Assembly (NCBI GenBank): GCA_036480335.1
Contig: JAZGGH010000117.1
Coordinates: 1-28,059 of the forward strand
Origin: JAZGER01 sp036480335
GTDB lineage: Bacteria > Pseudomonadota > Gammaproteobacteria > DSM-19610
Direction of reading: 5' to 3'
DNA: 28,059 nt
Each line of letters begins with the position of its first letter. The first letter of the stretch is position 1. Shown here piece by piece: positions 1 through 6,974 of the stretch. A program made the translations under genes and the position numbers. The notes under the pieces were generated by a model. It ran no database searches, had not been told where the DNA came from, and saw nothing but the letters and a program-made list of their open reading frames with translations.

Positions 1-121
1 GTAGTAGAGGTTTCCGTAACAAGAAACGATTTGCCAATGCTATCTATTTTCACCTTGGAGGACTTAAACTCTATCCTGAGGGTATAAGATGAAATCTACC
101 CACTCGATTTGGGGAAGAGCC
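1..121 (+). mobile_element. Right end of an ISL3-family-like insertion sequence (continues left of the window)
   Basis: The segment contains the last codons of a transposase-like frame (3-92). It ends with a sequence at about 91-121 whose last bases, GGGGAAGAGCC, are the reverse complement of GGCTCTTCCCC. From family knowledge, ISL3 elements have terminal inverted repeats beginning GGCTCTT and duplicate 8 bp of target. The bases just outside (122-129, AAAAAAAC) would be the right copy of such a duplication. The left end lies outside the window, so neither the repeat pair nor the duplication can be confirmed here. Confidence 0.62.
3..92 (+). CDS. Transposase, C-terminal fragment (ISL3-like), 5' part outside window
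   Basis: Frame 3 is open from the window edge to a TGA at 90-92. It encodes about 29 residues, including RGFRNKKRF, then NAIYFHLGGL, then LYP. From memory this resembles the end of ISL3-family transposases, which finish with a conserved RF..AI.FH.GGL.LYP-like stretch just before the right terminal repeat. The stop lies inside the putative terminal repeat, a usual arrangement for compact IS elements. Only the tail is visible, so intactness cannot be judged. The identification rests on this short motif plus the adjoining terminal repeat. Confidence 0.55.
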   Translation, partial: SRGFRNKKRFANAIYFHLGGLKLYPEGIR

Positions 122-224
122 AAAAAAACAATATGCTACTACCCGTGAACGTATAGGTGAAATAGAAGAAAAGGCGTTAAAGAAATTAAGAAACCTGGGG
201 GATGATGACCCTAATGCTGCATAA
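122..224 (+). pseudogene. Sigma-70-family factor, region 4.2 remnant cut by the IS
   Basis: Immediately beyond the putative IS end, the frame that ends with TAA at 222-224 reads KKQYATTRERIGEIEEKALK and continues KLRNLGDDDPNAA. The TRERI..IE.KAL.KLR signature is the DNA-recognition helix of sigma-70 region 4.2, which contacts the -35 element. No start codon precedes it. It begins exactly where the ISL3-like terminal repeat stops, so it looks like the 3' end of a sigma-factor gene split by the insertion. The acidic tail GDDDPNAA is not the usual RpoD, RpoS or RpoH ending I recall, so the specific sigma type is unknown. The missing 5' portion should lie left of the window. Confidence 0.6.
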
Positions 225-239
225 TGATATTAAAAATAC

Positions 240-659
240 TCAGGCGCTTGAAGGCCATGATGGAAACCGCTCGGAATATCGATGAATCCATTCTTGTGCA
301 GCTTCATCGCTGGACAGGAGGCGACCATTTCTTGCTGCAGAGATTTTATAGCGTTCGATATAACAGATCTGCTCAACCATTCGCAGACGATAACTTTCTT
401 CTGTATTGAGCAGATTTAAACCTATTTTATAACCGTCATCAGTCTTATGGCACCAGACAACGCAAGCACGAGTTTCAAAAGGCGGGCTAATATCTGGAAT
501 ACAGATATCCACAATCGTTTCCTTTTCCAGAGCCGTGCTATTCGAACAACAAAGCCCGGTCTGGCTGAAATTGCTGAGTTGTTCTGTATTTAGTGTATTT
601 GTTGGTACAACTTGAAGTCTGATTGATATATCAGATGGATGACGTATATATACTCGCAT
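240..659 (-). CDS. PilZ-domain protein (putative c-di-GMP receptor)
   Basis: A 139-residue protein made almost entirely of a PilZ domain. Both parts of the c-di-GMP-binding signature are visible: an RxxxR motif at residues 2-6 (RVYIR), very near the N-terminus, and NxSxxG at residues 30-35 (NFSQTG). PilZ proteins bind cyclic di-GMP and usually control motility, adhesion or exopolysaccharide; the target here cannot be inferred. The C-terminal ~40 residues are charged and helical, without signal peptide or membrane segment, so it should be cytoplasmic. The start is supported by a strong AAGGAGG ribosome-binding site about 7 nt upstream. It stands alone, convergent with the sigma remnant. Confidence 0.85.
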   Translation of the reverse strand: MRVYIRHPSDISIRLQVVPTNTLNTEQLSNFSQTGLCCSNSTALEKETIVDICIPDISPPFETRACVVWCHKTDDGYKIGLNLLNTEESYRLRMVEQICYIERYKISAARNGRLLSSDEAAQEWIHRYSERFPSWPSSA

Positions 660-680
660 GTGGCTTGCCTCCTTGTCGTC

Positions 681-709
681 TATAAATAAAGGAGCAACAG
701 TTGTGCCAA
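681..709 (-). promoter_or_regulatory. Putative sigma-70 promoter of the PilZ gene
   Basis: On the minus strand, TTGGCA (704-709) is followed after 17 bp by TTTATA (681-686). Transcription would start near 674, leaving a very short leader that still includes the AAGGAGG site. Prediction by eye only. Confidence 0.35.
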
Positions 710-1169
710 AATCCAGGGTTTATACGAATAATGTATAGGATAGTATTGTGTAAATTAATAAATGCGTTATATATAAGTAAGATACAACAGTGTTTTTAAT
801 GCGTGTAAAAATTTTTTCAATGGCTGGTCGTGACAGGTATAGGGACCTAAAGCCTGAGACAAATGGATCTGTTGCAACTTTTGTAGTGTCCTGACGACGC
901 TTGTAATCAAGACAGACTATCAGACGTTTTAACGAGCGTTATTCATTCAGCTATTCATGTCGATTTGATATGGATAGCTTTAGAGTTAAGTCTTTGATTT
1001 AAAGCTCAGGAGACGAGTGTCTCATAACTCAAGGTAAAAGCACAATTTAGTTAAGGTATCTTGTTTGATGCCCCGTCATTCTAAATGTCTTGTAGGGTTG
1101 CTTGATTCATCCATATTACAGATTCTCAGGATGGATCAAGCTTGCTGACAAATTTTACGCTTCTTACTA
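710..1169. other. Intergenic region, no gene recognised
   Basis: About 460 AT-rich bases between the PilZ promoter and the end of the cytochrome peroxidase gene. I see no convincing coding frame, tRNA-like cloverleaf or repeat array. The region lies upstream of the PilZ gene and downstream of the peroxidase gene. Confidence 0.5.
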
Positions 1170-1200
1170 CCTGAAGCGTAGATTCAAGCTATACTTCAGG
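1170..1200 (-). terminator. Weak stem-loop at the 3' end of the peroxidase gene
   Basis: CCTGAAG (1170-1176) and CTTCAGG (1194-1200) form a perfect 7-bp stem that overlaps the stop codon of the minus-strand gene. No T-run follows, so a Rho-independent terminator is doubtful. It may instead protect the 3' end. Confidence 0.25.
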
Positions 1201-2539
1201 GTGATGGCGGTAAAGGCACATCAGCAAACGGTGATGGCGCATTTTTTGGAATATCAGCAGCATTACCCCATTGCTGATAGTTGTCTGTCAGTGTTTCCAT
1301 AAAAGCGACAATGTCTGCTTCTTCTCTTGCAGTTAATCCAAGATCACCCAGTTCTGATGTGTTCATTGTGTCTGGAAATTCAGGTTCGGGCCAGCAATTC
1401 TTTCCAAAGCCTGGGTCGGTAATATCTTTACAGACTCGTGGTTTCGTATCGCGTGTATTGTAAAAATGTACAACTTCAGCAAGTGTTGTAAATGCGCCGT
1501 TATGCATATAGGGAGGGGTGAGAGCAATATTTCTCAGACTCATCACCTTGTGTGCGCCGATTAAACTGCCTGAAGGATCTTTTGCCGCAATATCAGCTCT
1601 ACCACCCAGTCCCTGATTTGGCTCAGGATTGCCCGGAATTGTTTCATTCCTCGGGACGCCCAGGTTATCGTAGGTAAAGTCTGTTAGCAGAGCTGGAAAT
1701 GGACTGCCATCTGGGGCTGTCGTCATATCAGTCAGGTGACAGGCGGAACATTCGCCCTTGCCATTAAACAGAGCAAAACCACTTAGCTCCTTTTCAGTGA
1801 AAGAGGCTTTACCCGCCATGACGAAATCGAATTTTGAATCAAAGCGATTAAATAAACGGCTCTTTTCAAATTCTCCGATGGCTTTGGCCATGGCATCATA
1901 GGCAGCAAAAACACCTGGTGGTGGTATCTCACCAGCAGGTGCCAGTTCGTAGGCAGGAATCTGGTCAAGATCGATCTTGTAAATATTTTTGAACATTCTG
2001 ACATAGCGACTATTGTTTTTCATGCGCGTCACGACAGCCCATTTACTCGGCATAGCCATTTCAACTGGATTGAGTGGCGGTTGAGCAGCCTGTTCTGCTA
2101 GAGTATTGACTCTTCCATTCCAGAATTGACCACCGATATAAAGACCTTCATCTGCATTCCAGTGGAAAAACGGGCTGAATGCAGCATAACCAGCACTAGG
2201 TGTGTTCAAGGTACCAAATTTTGTTGTATCAGACCCATCAGAAACGGCCGTATTGTTTCTGATGTTATCAGGGTCGGCAAAAGAAGCAGAAGGTTGTCTG
2301 ACCTTGTCAAATTTTCCCGATGGCAGCTGTTTCCAAACGGTGATGGGGTTAAGTATGTGGCAGGATTGACAGGACTGATTCTTTTTCAGAGATAAGTTCT
2401 TGTCCTTATATAATAATCGCCCAAGATTTTGTTCGTGACTGAATAAATTGGCTGCCTGAGAGCAGGAATAACCCAGTATTCCGAATAGTGCTACTGCCAA
2501 TTTCAGGTGACCGCGTGAAAATAGTTTGTTTTTTTGCAT
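1196..2539 (-). CDS. Di-heme cytochrome c peroxidase / MauG-family protein
   Basis: A 447-residue exported protein. Residues 1-30 are a signal peptide (basic start, hydrophobic core, cleavage near SQAA). Two c-type heme sites are visible: CQSCH at 57-61 and CSACH at 264-268. Between and after them are family hallmarks: LGRLLYKD..LS near 39-50, FWNGRVNTL at 139-147 followed by PPLNPVEM, and SLRNIALTPPYMHNGAF at 334-350, whose Met/His could be a distal heme ligand. The family includes bacterial CCPs, which reduce hydrogen peroxide in the periplasm with electrons from cytochrome c, and MauG-like protein-modifying enzymes; the sequence does not decide between them. It is longer than classical CCPs (~320-350 residues) because of inserts around 60-130 and 270-325. 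The start is supported by GGAG 7 nt upstream. A Fur-like box lies about 160 bp upstream. Confidence 0.88.
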   Translation of the reverse strand: MQKNKLFSRGHLKLAVALFGILGYSCSQAANLFSHEQNLGRLLYKDKNLSLKKNQSCQSCHILNPITVWKQLPSGKFDKVRQPSASFADPDNIRNNTAVSDGSDTTKFGTLNTPSAGYAAFSPFFHWNADEGLYIGGQFWNGRVNTLAEQAAQPPLNPVEMAMPSKWAVVTRMKNNSRYVRMFKNIYKIDLDQIPAYELAPAGEIPPPGVFAAYDAMAKAIGEFEKSRLFNRFDSKFDFVMAGKASFTEKELSGFALFNGKGECSACHLTDMTTAPDGSPFPALLTDFTYDNLGVPRNETIPGNPEPNQGLGGRADIAAKDPSGSLIGAHKVMSLRNIALTPPYMHNGAFTTLAEVVHFYNTRDTKPRVCKDITDPGFGKNCWPEPEFPDTMNTSELGDLGLTAREEADIVAFMETLTDNYQQWGNAADIPKNAPSPFADVPLPPSP

Positions 2540-2680
2540 AATGCCACTCCGTATATAGTTTTATATTTATTGGTTTGACTAAATAGTCCTTACGATTCGA
2601 GCTCCAGTTCTGAAACAGAAGCGGATACGATCTGAAATTCGTGTCCGAAATTCGATTATTGTGTGTTCTGTAAAGTAGAC

Positions 2681-2686
2681 AGTATA
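2681..2686 (-). promoter_or_regulatory. Putative -10 element of the cytochrome peroxidase gene
   Basis: TATACT on the minus strand, about 142 bp upstream of the start codon. No good -35 is present, but the Fur-like site occupies the spacer/-35 area, as expected for a regulated promoter. Assignment is by eye. Confidence 0.3.
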
Positions 2687-2698
2687 CGTATTGCTAAT

Positions 2699-2717
2699 GC
2701 TAATGATTCTTATTATT
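2699..2717 (-). promoter_or_regulatory. Putative Fur box
   Basis: The minus strand reads AATAATAAGAATCATTAGC. It matches the classical 19-bp Fur consensus GATAATGATAATCATTATC at 15 of 19 positions by my count. A further GCTAAT hexamer adjoins it (2693-2698), extending the array as in many Fur sites. It lies directly upstream of a candidate -10 (2681-2686) of the peroxidase gene, suggesting repression by Fe-Fur. Confidence 0.5.
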
Positions 2718-2984
2718 AATATACTTGTCTTTGAGTCCATCGGATGTCAAATGATTTCATACCTCTTAATCCTACCGCCCAAATATTGGTACATACTAAA
2801 ATTCAATCCAAACGATTGCCGCCACAACTCGCAATCATAAGGTGTTTTCATATCAGTAAACGTCAATGCACCACAACCTGAAACAAAACTTGGGCATCCA
2901 GATCATCTTCAATACTGTTAAACAGCTCCGCCACTTTTCTTCGGCAGAGGGGAGCGTTGATATTCGGTGAACGAGAAAGTTATA
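2718..2984. other. Intergenic region between the oxidoreductase and peroxidase genes
   Basis: Together with the promoter segment at 2540-2717, this makes a gene-free stretch of about 445 bases. Apart from the Fur-like box I see no RNA gene or terminator. Short minus-strand frames exist (34 codons at 2747-2851, and roughly 35 codons in about 2869-2976) but neither resembles a known protein. Confidence 0.45.
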
Positions 2985-4112
2985 TTACCGATACTGACGC
3001 AAATACCACCATTCAAACAAGCGCTTCATCCAGTGCAGCGGTTTCATGGCGGGTAATACCAAACTGCTGTTTTCTGTGCGTTTTACCAGCATGCCGGCAT
3101 CCTGGGAATCTACGATACAGATCAGTTCAATCTTGAAAGTGTGTGTGGCAGGTTTGTGTTTCAGTTCGTCGATCAGATTGGCTGTTGCAGCTTCCGCCTG
3201 CAGGTCGGCCATATGTGCCTGTTTGGGCATCCAGACAGGGCCGGGGAAACTGCCGGAATCACCGGCAACATACACTTTGTCGAAGCCGGCAATTTTGCAA
3301 TGCTTGTCTGCCTTGATCAGGCCGCCATCCGAGCGTGGCAGGGGGCTGTTGTCGAACCATTTGTTGCCGGTCATACCTGGCATGAAGAGAATCAGGTCGG
3401 CGTCAAATTCAGTGCCTTCTGTTACAACCTTGCTGGCAGAGAATGATTTAATCTTATGCCCAAGCTGCGTTTCGATATCACGCTTTTTCATTTCGCTGAG
3501 CAGTCCGGCGACGGCTTTTGGCCCGAGTCGGGCACCAGGTTTTTCTGCCGGGGTGAAAAACACCAGTTTGAATTGATCGCGCCGGCCTTCCTTGCGTAAT
3601 TGCCGGTCGATACCAAAGAGGAATTCAAACATCGGCCCACCCCGCATGGCGGAAGGTTCTTTGGGATTGCCTGAAAAACCGATGGCAATGGTACCGCCAG
3701 TCATGGCTTTCAGGCGGTCGCGGATGGCAATGGCGGCAGGGAGACCTTCGCAGGGGGTGATGGCATGTTCGATGCCCGGCAGTTTTTTGATGAAACGTCC
3801 ACCGCTGGCGATAATCAGGCCGTCATTGCTAACATCGCCGCTATCGGTCATCACTGTACGCCCATCTTCACTCAGGCCGGTAACGCGCCCTTTGTGGAAA
3901 GTGACATTCATGCGTTTGAAGAATTTCTCCAGCGGCACAATCAGGTCATCCGGCTGACGGATACCGGAGGATATCCAGATCAGGCTGGGCAGATAGATCA
4001 TTTCTGCGGCCGGGGCGATGACCGTGATAGTCACGTTGCGATTCAGTTTGCGCAGTTTGCGAACGGCGGTAAGGGCGGCGAAGCCAGCGCCGATGATGGT
4101 GATATTAGTCAT
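2985..4112 (-). CDS. FAD/NAD(P)-dependent oxidoreductase, sulfide:quinone oxidoreductase (SQR) superfamily
   Basis: A 375-residue two-dinucleotide-binding-domain flavoprotein. The FAD fold starts at residues 5-13 (IIGAGFAAL). A second nucleotide-binding region begins near 140 (GTIAIGFSG). The late FAD motif VYVAGDSGSFPGP is at 280-292. The C-terminal tail (about 356-375) is aromatic/amphipathic, as in membrane-surface SQR and NDH-2 enzymes. Family members pass electrons to quinone at the membrane. The only cysteines are C121, C272 and C332. The position where SQRs carry a central catalytic cysteine (around 155-160, SAMRGGP) has none, so sulfide oxidation by the usual mechanism is doubtful. 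An AGG lies about 9 nt upstream of the ATG. It follows the mupP/ubiG/deaminase genes on the same strand after a 56-bp gap. Confidence 0.8.
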   Translation of the reverse strand: MTNITIIGAGFAALTAVRKLRKLNRNVTITVIAPAAEMIYLPSLIWISSGIRQPDDLIVPLEKFFKRMNVTFHKGRVTGLSEDGRTVMTDSGDVSNDGLIIASGGRFIKKLPGIEHAITPCEGLPAAIAIRDRLKAMTGGTIAIGFSGNPKEPSAMRGGPMFEFLFGIDRQLRKEGRRDQFKLVFFTPAEKPGARLGPKAVAGLLSEMKKRDIETQLGHKIKSFSASKVVTEGTEFDADLILFMPGMTGNKWFDNSPLPRSDGGLIKADKHCKIAGFDKVYVAGDSGSFPGPVWMPKQAHMADLQAEAATANLIDELKHKPATHTFKIELICIVDSQDAGMLVKRTENSSLVLPAMKPLHWMKRLFEWWYLRQYR

Positions 4113-4168
4113 ATATTTGGTTACCTGATTGTAGAACTGCGCCGTTAGTAGGCTACACCGTTGATAAA

Positions 4169-4825
4169 CTACATTAAGTATTCAAGGATATCTTCTGGAC
4201 GATTGATAATAAAGTCGGCTTGCCAGGCTTCTATGCTATCGGTTTCTGACAGATAGCCGAAACGCGCTGCCATGGTTTGCATGCCGGCGTTTTTACCGGC
4301 TTCGATATCACGCAACGCATCACCAATATATAAACATTGGCCGGGGCGGGTTTTTATCTGTTCGGCGGCATGTAGCAGTGAGGCCGGGTGAGGCTTGGGA
4401 TGTTTACAGGTGTCGCCGGAGATAATGCAGCCGGCACGTTCTGTTAGTTGTAATTTTTCAGTCAGCGGGTTGGTTAGCCAGCCGGGTTTGTTGGTAACAA
4501 TGCCCCAGGGGATGTGCTGGGATTCAAGTGTATCAAGCACGCTTTCCATGCCTGGAAACAGACGGGTTTCAACACAGATATTTGTCTGGTAGTGGTCGAG
4601 TAGTTGCTGTCGTAGTTGTTCGGCTTTATCGCTTTGTTCGGGCAAATCAAAACCCAGTTTGATCAGTGCCTTGCCACCATGCGAGACAACGCTACGGATG
4701 GTTTCAAAGGGCAGGCTGGGTTGGCCGTTCTTTTTTAGCACATGATTCAGCGCATTTGCCAGATCGGGTGCGGTATCGAGAAGGGTGCCATCAAGGTCAA
4801 ACAGGATTGCTTTAGTTGCCGTCAT
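4169..4825 (-). CDS. mupP: HAD-superfamily phosphatase, MupP/Gph type
   Basis: A 218-residue HAD subfamily IA phosphatase. Motif I is DLDGT (residues 10-14) and motif II is the Thr in VTNKP. The KPHP lysine and the acidic motif GDALRDIEAG complete the catalytic set. Such proteins are usually annotated Gph (2-phosphoglycolate phosphatase). In Pseudomonas, however, the gene directly after ubiG encodes MupP, the N-acetylmuramic acid 6-phosphate phosphatase of cell-wall recycling. This protein shares the position and, from memory, MupP-like features (RSVVSHGGKA, RLFPGM, a C-terminal GY...D....W.AD..I..P pattern). I therefore favour MupP and keep Gph as the alternative. The start overlaps the ubiG stop by 4 bp (ATGA), indicating translational coupling. 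Confidence 0.82.
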   Translation of the reverse strand: MTATKAILFDLDGTLLDTAPDLANALNHVLKKNGQPSLPFETIRSVVSHGGKALIKLGFDLPEQSDKAEQLRQQLLDHYQTNICVETRLFPGMESVLDTLESQHIPWGIVTNKPGWLTNPLTEKLQLTERAGCIISGDTCKHPKPHPASLLHAAEQIKTRPGQCLYIGDALRDIEAGKNAGMQTMAARFGYLSETDSIEAWQADFIINRPEDILEYLM

Positions 4826-5535
4826 TGCCCGTTTTTTGTAAACCAGGCGAGATAGTTTACCTGGATATCCTTGCCTAGCGAGTAGCTCTGCGTGAATGGG
4901 TTATACGACATACCGGTGATATCCTGAACATCCAGGCCAGCAGATCTTGCCCAGTGTTCCATTTCGGAAGGGCGGATAAATTTCTGATAATCATGAGTGC
5001 CTTTGGGTAACAGGCGTAGAAAATATTCTGCGCCGACGATGGCAAACAAATAGGCTTTCGGATTGCGGTTAATGGTTGAAAAAAACACATTGCCACCCGG
5101 TTTGACCAGGGTGGTACAGGCCTGGATAACCGATGCCGGGTCGGGTACATGTTCCAGCATTTCCAGGCAGGTAACGGTGTCGAATTCTCCGGCATGGCTT
5201 TCGGCAAAAGCTTCGGCGGTGGTTTGCTGGTAATCAACTTCAACGTCAGATTCGTATTTATGCAGACGGGCGACATTGAGGGGTGCTTCGCCCATGTCGA
5301 TACCGGTGACGGTTGCCCCGGACCGGGCCAGTGATTCACTTAATATACCACCGCCGCAGCCGACATCCAGTACCTTGCAGTCTTGTAAGGGCGCATGTTT
5401 GTTGATGTAGTCGAGGCGCAGTGGGTTGATGTCATGCAGGGGTTTGAATTCGCTGTTTCGATCCCACCAGCGCGAGGCCAGATCTTCAAATTTTTTGACT
5501 TCGGAGTAATCGACGTTGTCTGTGTTAGTTGCCAT
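4822..5535 (-). CDS. ubiG: Ubiquinone biosynthesis O-methyltransferase UbiG
   Basis: A 237-residue class I SAM-dependent methyltransferase of normal UbiG length. The N-terminal VDYSEVKKFEDLASRWWD segment and FKPLHDINPLRLDYI are typical of UbiG/Coq3. The SAM-binding glycine motif VLDVGCGGGILSESLA follows near residues 55-70, then TGIDMGEAPLNVAR. CLEMLEHVPDP and the FFSTINRNPKA stretch are also conserved. UbiG catalyses both O-methylations of the ubiquinone ring, on the inner face of the cytoplasmic membrane. It overlaps the upstream deaminase gene by 11 bp and the downstream phosphatase by 4 bp, forming a compact three-gene unit. Confidence 0.95.
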   Translation of the reverse strand: MATNTDNVDYSEVKKFEDLASRWWDRNSEFKPLHDINPLRLDYINKHAPLQDCKVLDVGCGGGILSESLARSGATVTGIDMGEAPLNVARLHKYESDVEVDYQQTTAEAFAESHAGEFDTVTCLEMLEHVPDPASVIQACTTLVKPGGNVFFSTINRNPKAYLFAIVGAEYFLRLLPKGTHDYQKFIRPSEMEHWARSAGLDVQDITGMSYNPFTQSYSLGKDIQVNYLAWFTKNGQ

Positions 5536-6862
5536 GCTGTCCTGCCAGTGAATGCTGTCTGATGCGTTGTTGCCAGGATTCTACACGTTTTAGCAGGTCC
5601 TGTTCATCCACTGTGGTCAGTTGGCGGTTTTTCAGTAACTGCTGTCCAGCGACCCAGACATCCGTCACCTGTTCCCGGCCAGCGCTGTAAATAATCTGCG
5701 AGACGGGATCATAGATCGGCTGGTTTTCAATGCCTGAAAGATCAATGGCGCAGAAGTCAGCCCATTTGCCTACTTCAAGGCTGCCTGTCTGGTCGCTGAT
5801 ACCGAGCGCCTGTGCGCCATTGATGGTGGCCATGCGCAATATCTGAGTGGCGGGCAGGGCGCTGGCATCCTGTTGCTGCAGTTTGCCCAGTAAGGCGGCC
5901 GTTTTCATTTCACCGAGCATATCCAGATCATTGTTGCTGGCTGCGCCGTCTGTGCCGAGGGCTACATTGATACCCCGGTCAAGCAGCTTTTGCACCGGGC
6001 AAACGCCACTGGCAAGTTTCATATTGGATTCCGGGCAATGGATAACCTGGATGGCTTTTTCAACCAGCAGGTCTATTTCATCCTCGTTAAGTTGCGTCAT
6101 GTGTACGGCAAGCAAGCCGGGCTCAATGAGCCCTAGTTGATGCAGGCGTTGCAGTGGACGCATGTTGTATTTATCCAGCCCCTGATTAATCTCATCCTGT
6201 GTTTCATGCACGTGCATATGTAGCGGAATATCCAGCTCATCAGCCAGTATTCTGACCCGCTGCAAGGGTGCATCGGCAACGGTATAGGGTGCATGCGGGG
6301 CAAAGGTGAAATTGACTAGTGGGTGATGTTTGTATTCATCGTAGAGTTCCAGTCCTTTGCTAATATAGGCTTCCGGAGTGTCGGCGTAAGCTGTCGGGAA
6401 ATCAATCACGATCAGGCCAATGCTGCAGCGAATGCCGATGGTGGCGGCGATTCGGGCAGTGATTTCCGGAAAAAGATACATATCGCTAAAACAGGTTGTA
6501 CCGCTGCGCAGCATTTCGGCGATAGCAAGCTGGCTGCCATCCTGTATAAATTGTTCATTAACAAATGCCTGCTCGGCTGGCCAGATATGGTTTTCCAGCC
6601 ATTGCATCAACGGCAGATCATCGGCAATACCGCGAAACAGAGACATAGCAGCATGGGTATGGGTATTGATCAGGCCGGGTATCAGGGCATGGGATGAGTA
6701 ATCGATTATTTGCGCCGCATTCCATCGATGGATATCGGCAGCGGGAAAAATGGCGCTGATTCTGCCATCAACTATGGCGATAGCATGGTTGTTCAGCTGG
6801 GTGTTCTCGGCATCGACGGGGATTACCCATCGTGCCTGGATAATCAGGTCGGCATCTGGCAT
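5525..6862 (-). CDS. mtaD: TRZ/ATZ-family amidohydrolase (5'-methylthioadenosine / S-adenosylhomocysteine deaminase-like)
   Basis: A 445-residue amidohydrolase-superfamily protein. The metal site is visible as HTH at residues 68-70 within GLINTHTHAAMSLFRG, a His in FTFAPHAPYTV, HMHVHET, a further His in VIHCPESN, and the catalytic Asp in LGTDGAASNNDLDM. The SLFRGIADDLPLMQWL and ENHIWPAE stretches are characteristic of the MtaD/SahH-deaminase branch. These enzymes deaminate methylthioadenosine or S-adenosylhomocysteine, both by-products of SAM use. That fits the next gene, ubiG, which releases S-adenosylhomocysteine. The order mtaD-like/ubiG/mupP is recurrent in gammaproteobacteria. Substrate specificity within the family cannot be read from sequence. 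Confidence 0.87.
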   Translation of the reverse strand: MPDADLIIQARWVIPVDAENTQLNNHAIAIVDGRISAIFPAADIHRWNAAQIIDYSSHALIPGLINTHTHAAMSLFRGIADDLPLMQWLENHIWPAEQAFVNEQFIQDGSQLAIAEMLRSGTTCFSDMYLFPEITARIAATIGIRCSIGLIVIDFPTAYADTPEAYISKGLELYDEYKHHPLVNFTFAPHAPYTVADAPLQRVRILADELDIPLHMHVHETQDEINQGLDKYNMRPLQRLHQLGLIEPGLLAVHMTQLNEDEIDLLVEKAIQVIHCPESNMKLASGVCPVQKLLDRGINVALGTDGAASNNDLDMLGEMKTAALLGKLQQQDASALPATQILRMATINGAQALGISDQTGSLEVGKWADFCAIDLSGIENQPIYDPVSQIIYSAGREQVTDVWVAGQQLLKNRQLTTVDEQDLLKRVESWQQRIRQHSLAGQHGN

Positions 6863-6879
6863 GTCGTCTGGTTCTCTCT

Positions 6880-6906
6880 ATTATAAAAGAATGAAAGAAC
6901 GCACAA
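6880..6906 (-). promoter_or_regulatory. Putative promoter of the mtaD-ubiG-mupP unit
   Basis: The minus strand carries a perfect TATAAT (6880-6885), with TTGTGC (6901-6906) 15 bp upstream. The spacing is short and the leader would be only about 10 nt, so this is tentative. Confidence 0.35.
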
Positions 6907-6944
6907 TATAGCAAACGGGCCTGGGTTCCACCAATAAGCAGCCT

Positions 6945-6974
6945 GAAGGATGCTGTTCAGGAACAGTATCCTTC
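6945..6974. repeat. 14-bp-arm inverted repeat with 2-base loop
   Basis: GAAGGATGCTGTTC (6945-6958) and GAACAGTATCCTTC (6961-6974) are reverse complements except for one G/T position and are separated by only AG. There is no following T-run on either strand, so it is not a standard terminator. It sits 83-112 bp upstream of the deaminase start. It could be an operator, a cruciform-forming element or part of a mobile-element end. Confidence 0.7.

Noticed and set aside
224..409. Short plus-strand open frame after the sigma remnant
   Set aside because: It lies antisense to the PilZ gene, whose c-di-GMP motifs and ribosome site are strong, and its sequence resembles nothing known.
2747..2851. 34-codon minus-strand frame upstream of the peroxidase gene
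   Set aside because: It has no ribosome site, no recognisable family and overlaps sequence near the Fur-like box; too short to call.
3046..3576. 176-codon plus-strand open frame
   Set aside because: It is antisense to the SQR-superfamily flavoprotein, which has clear FAD motifs; the plus-strand translation is low-complexity shadow sequence.
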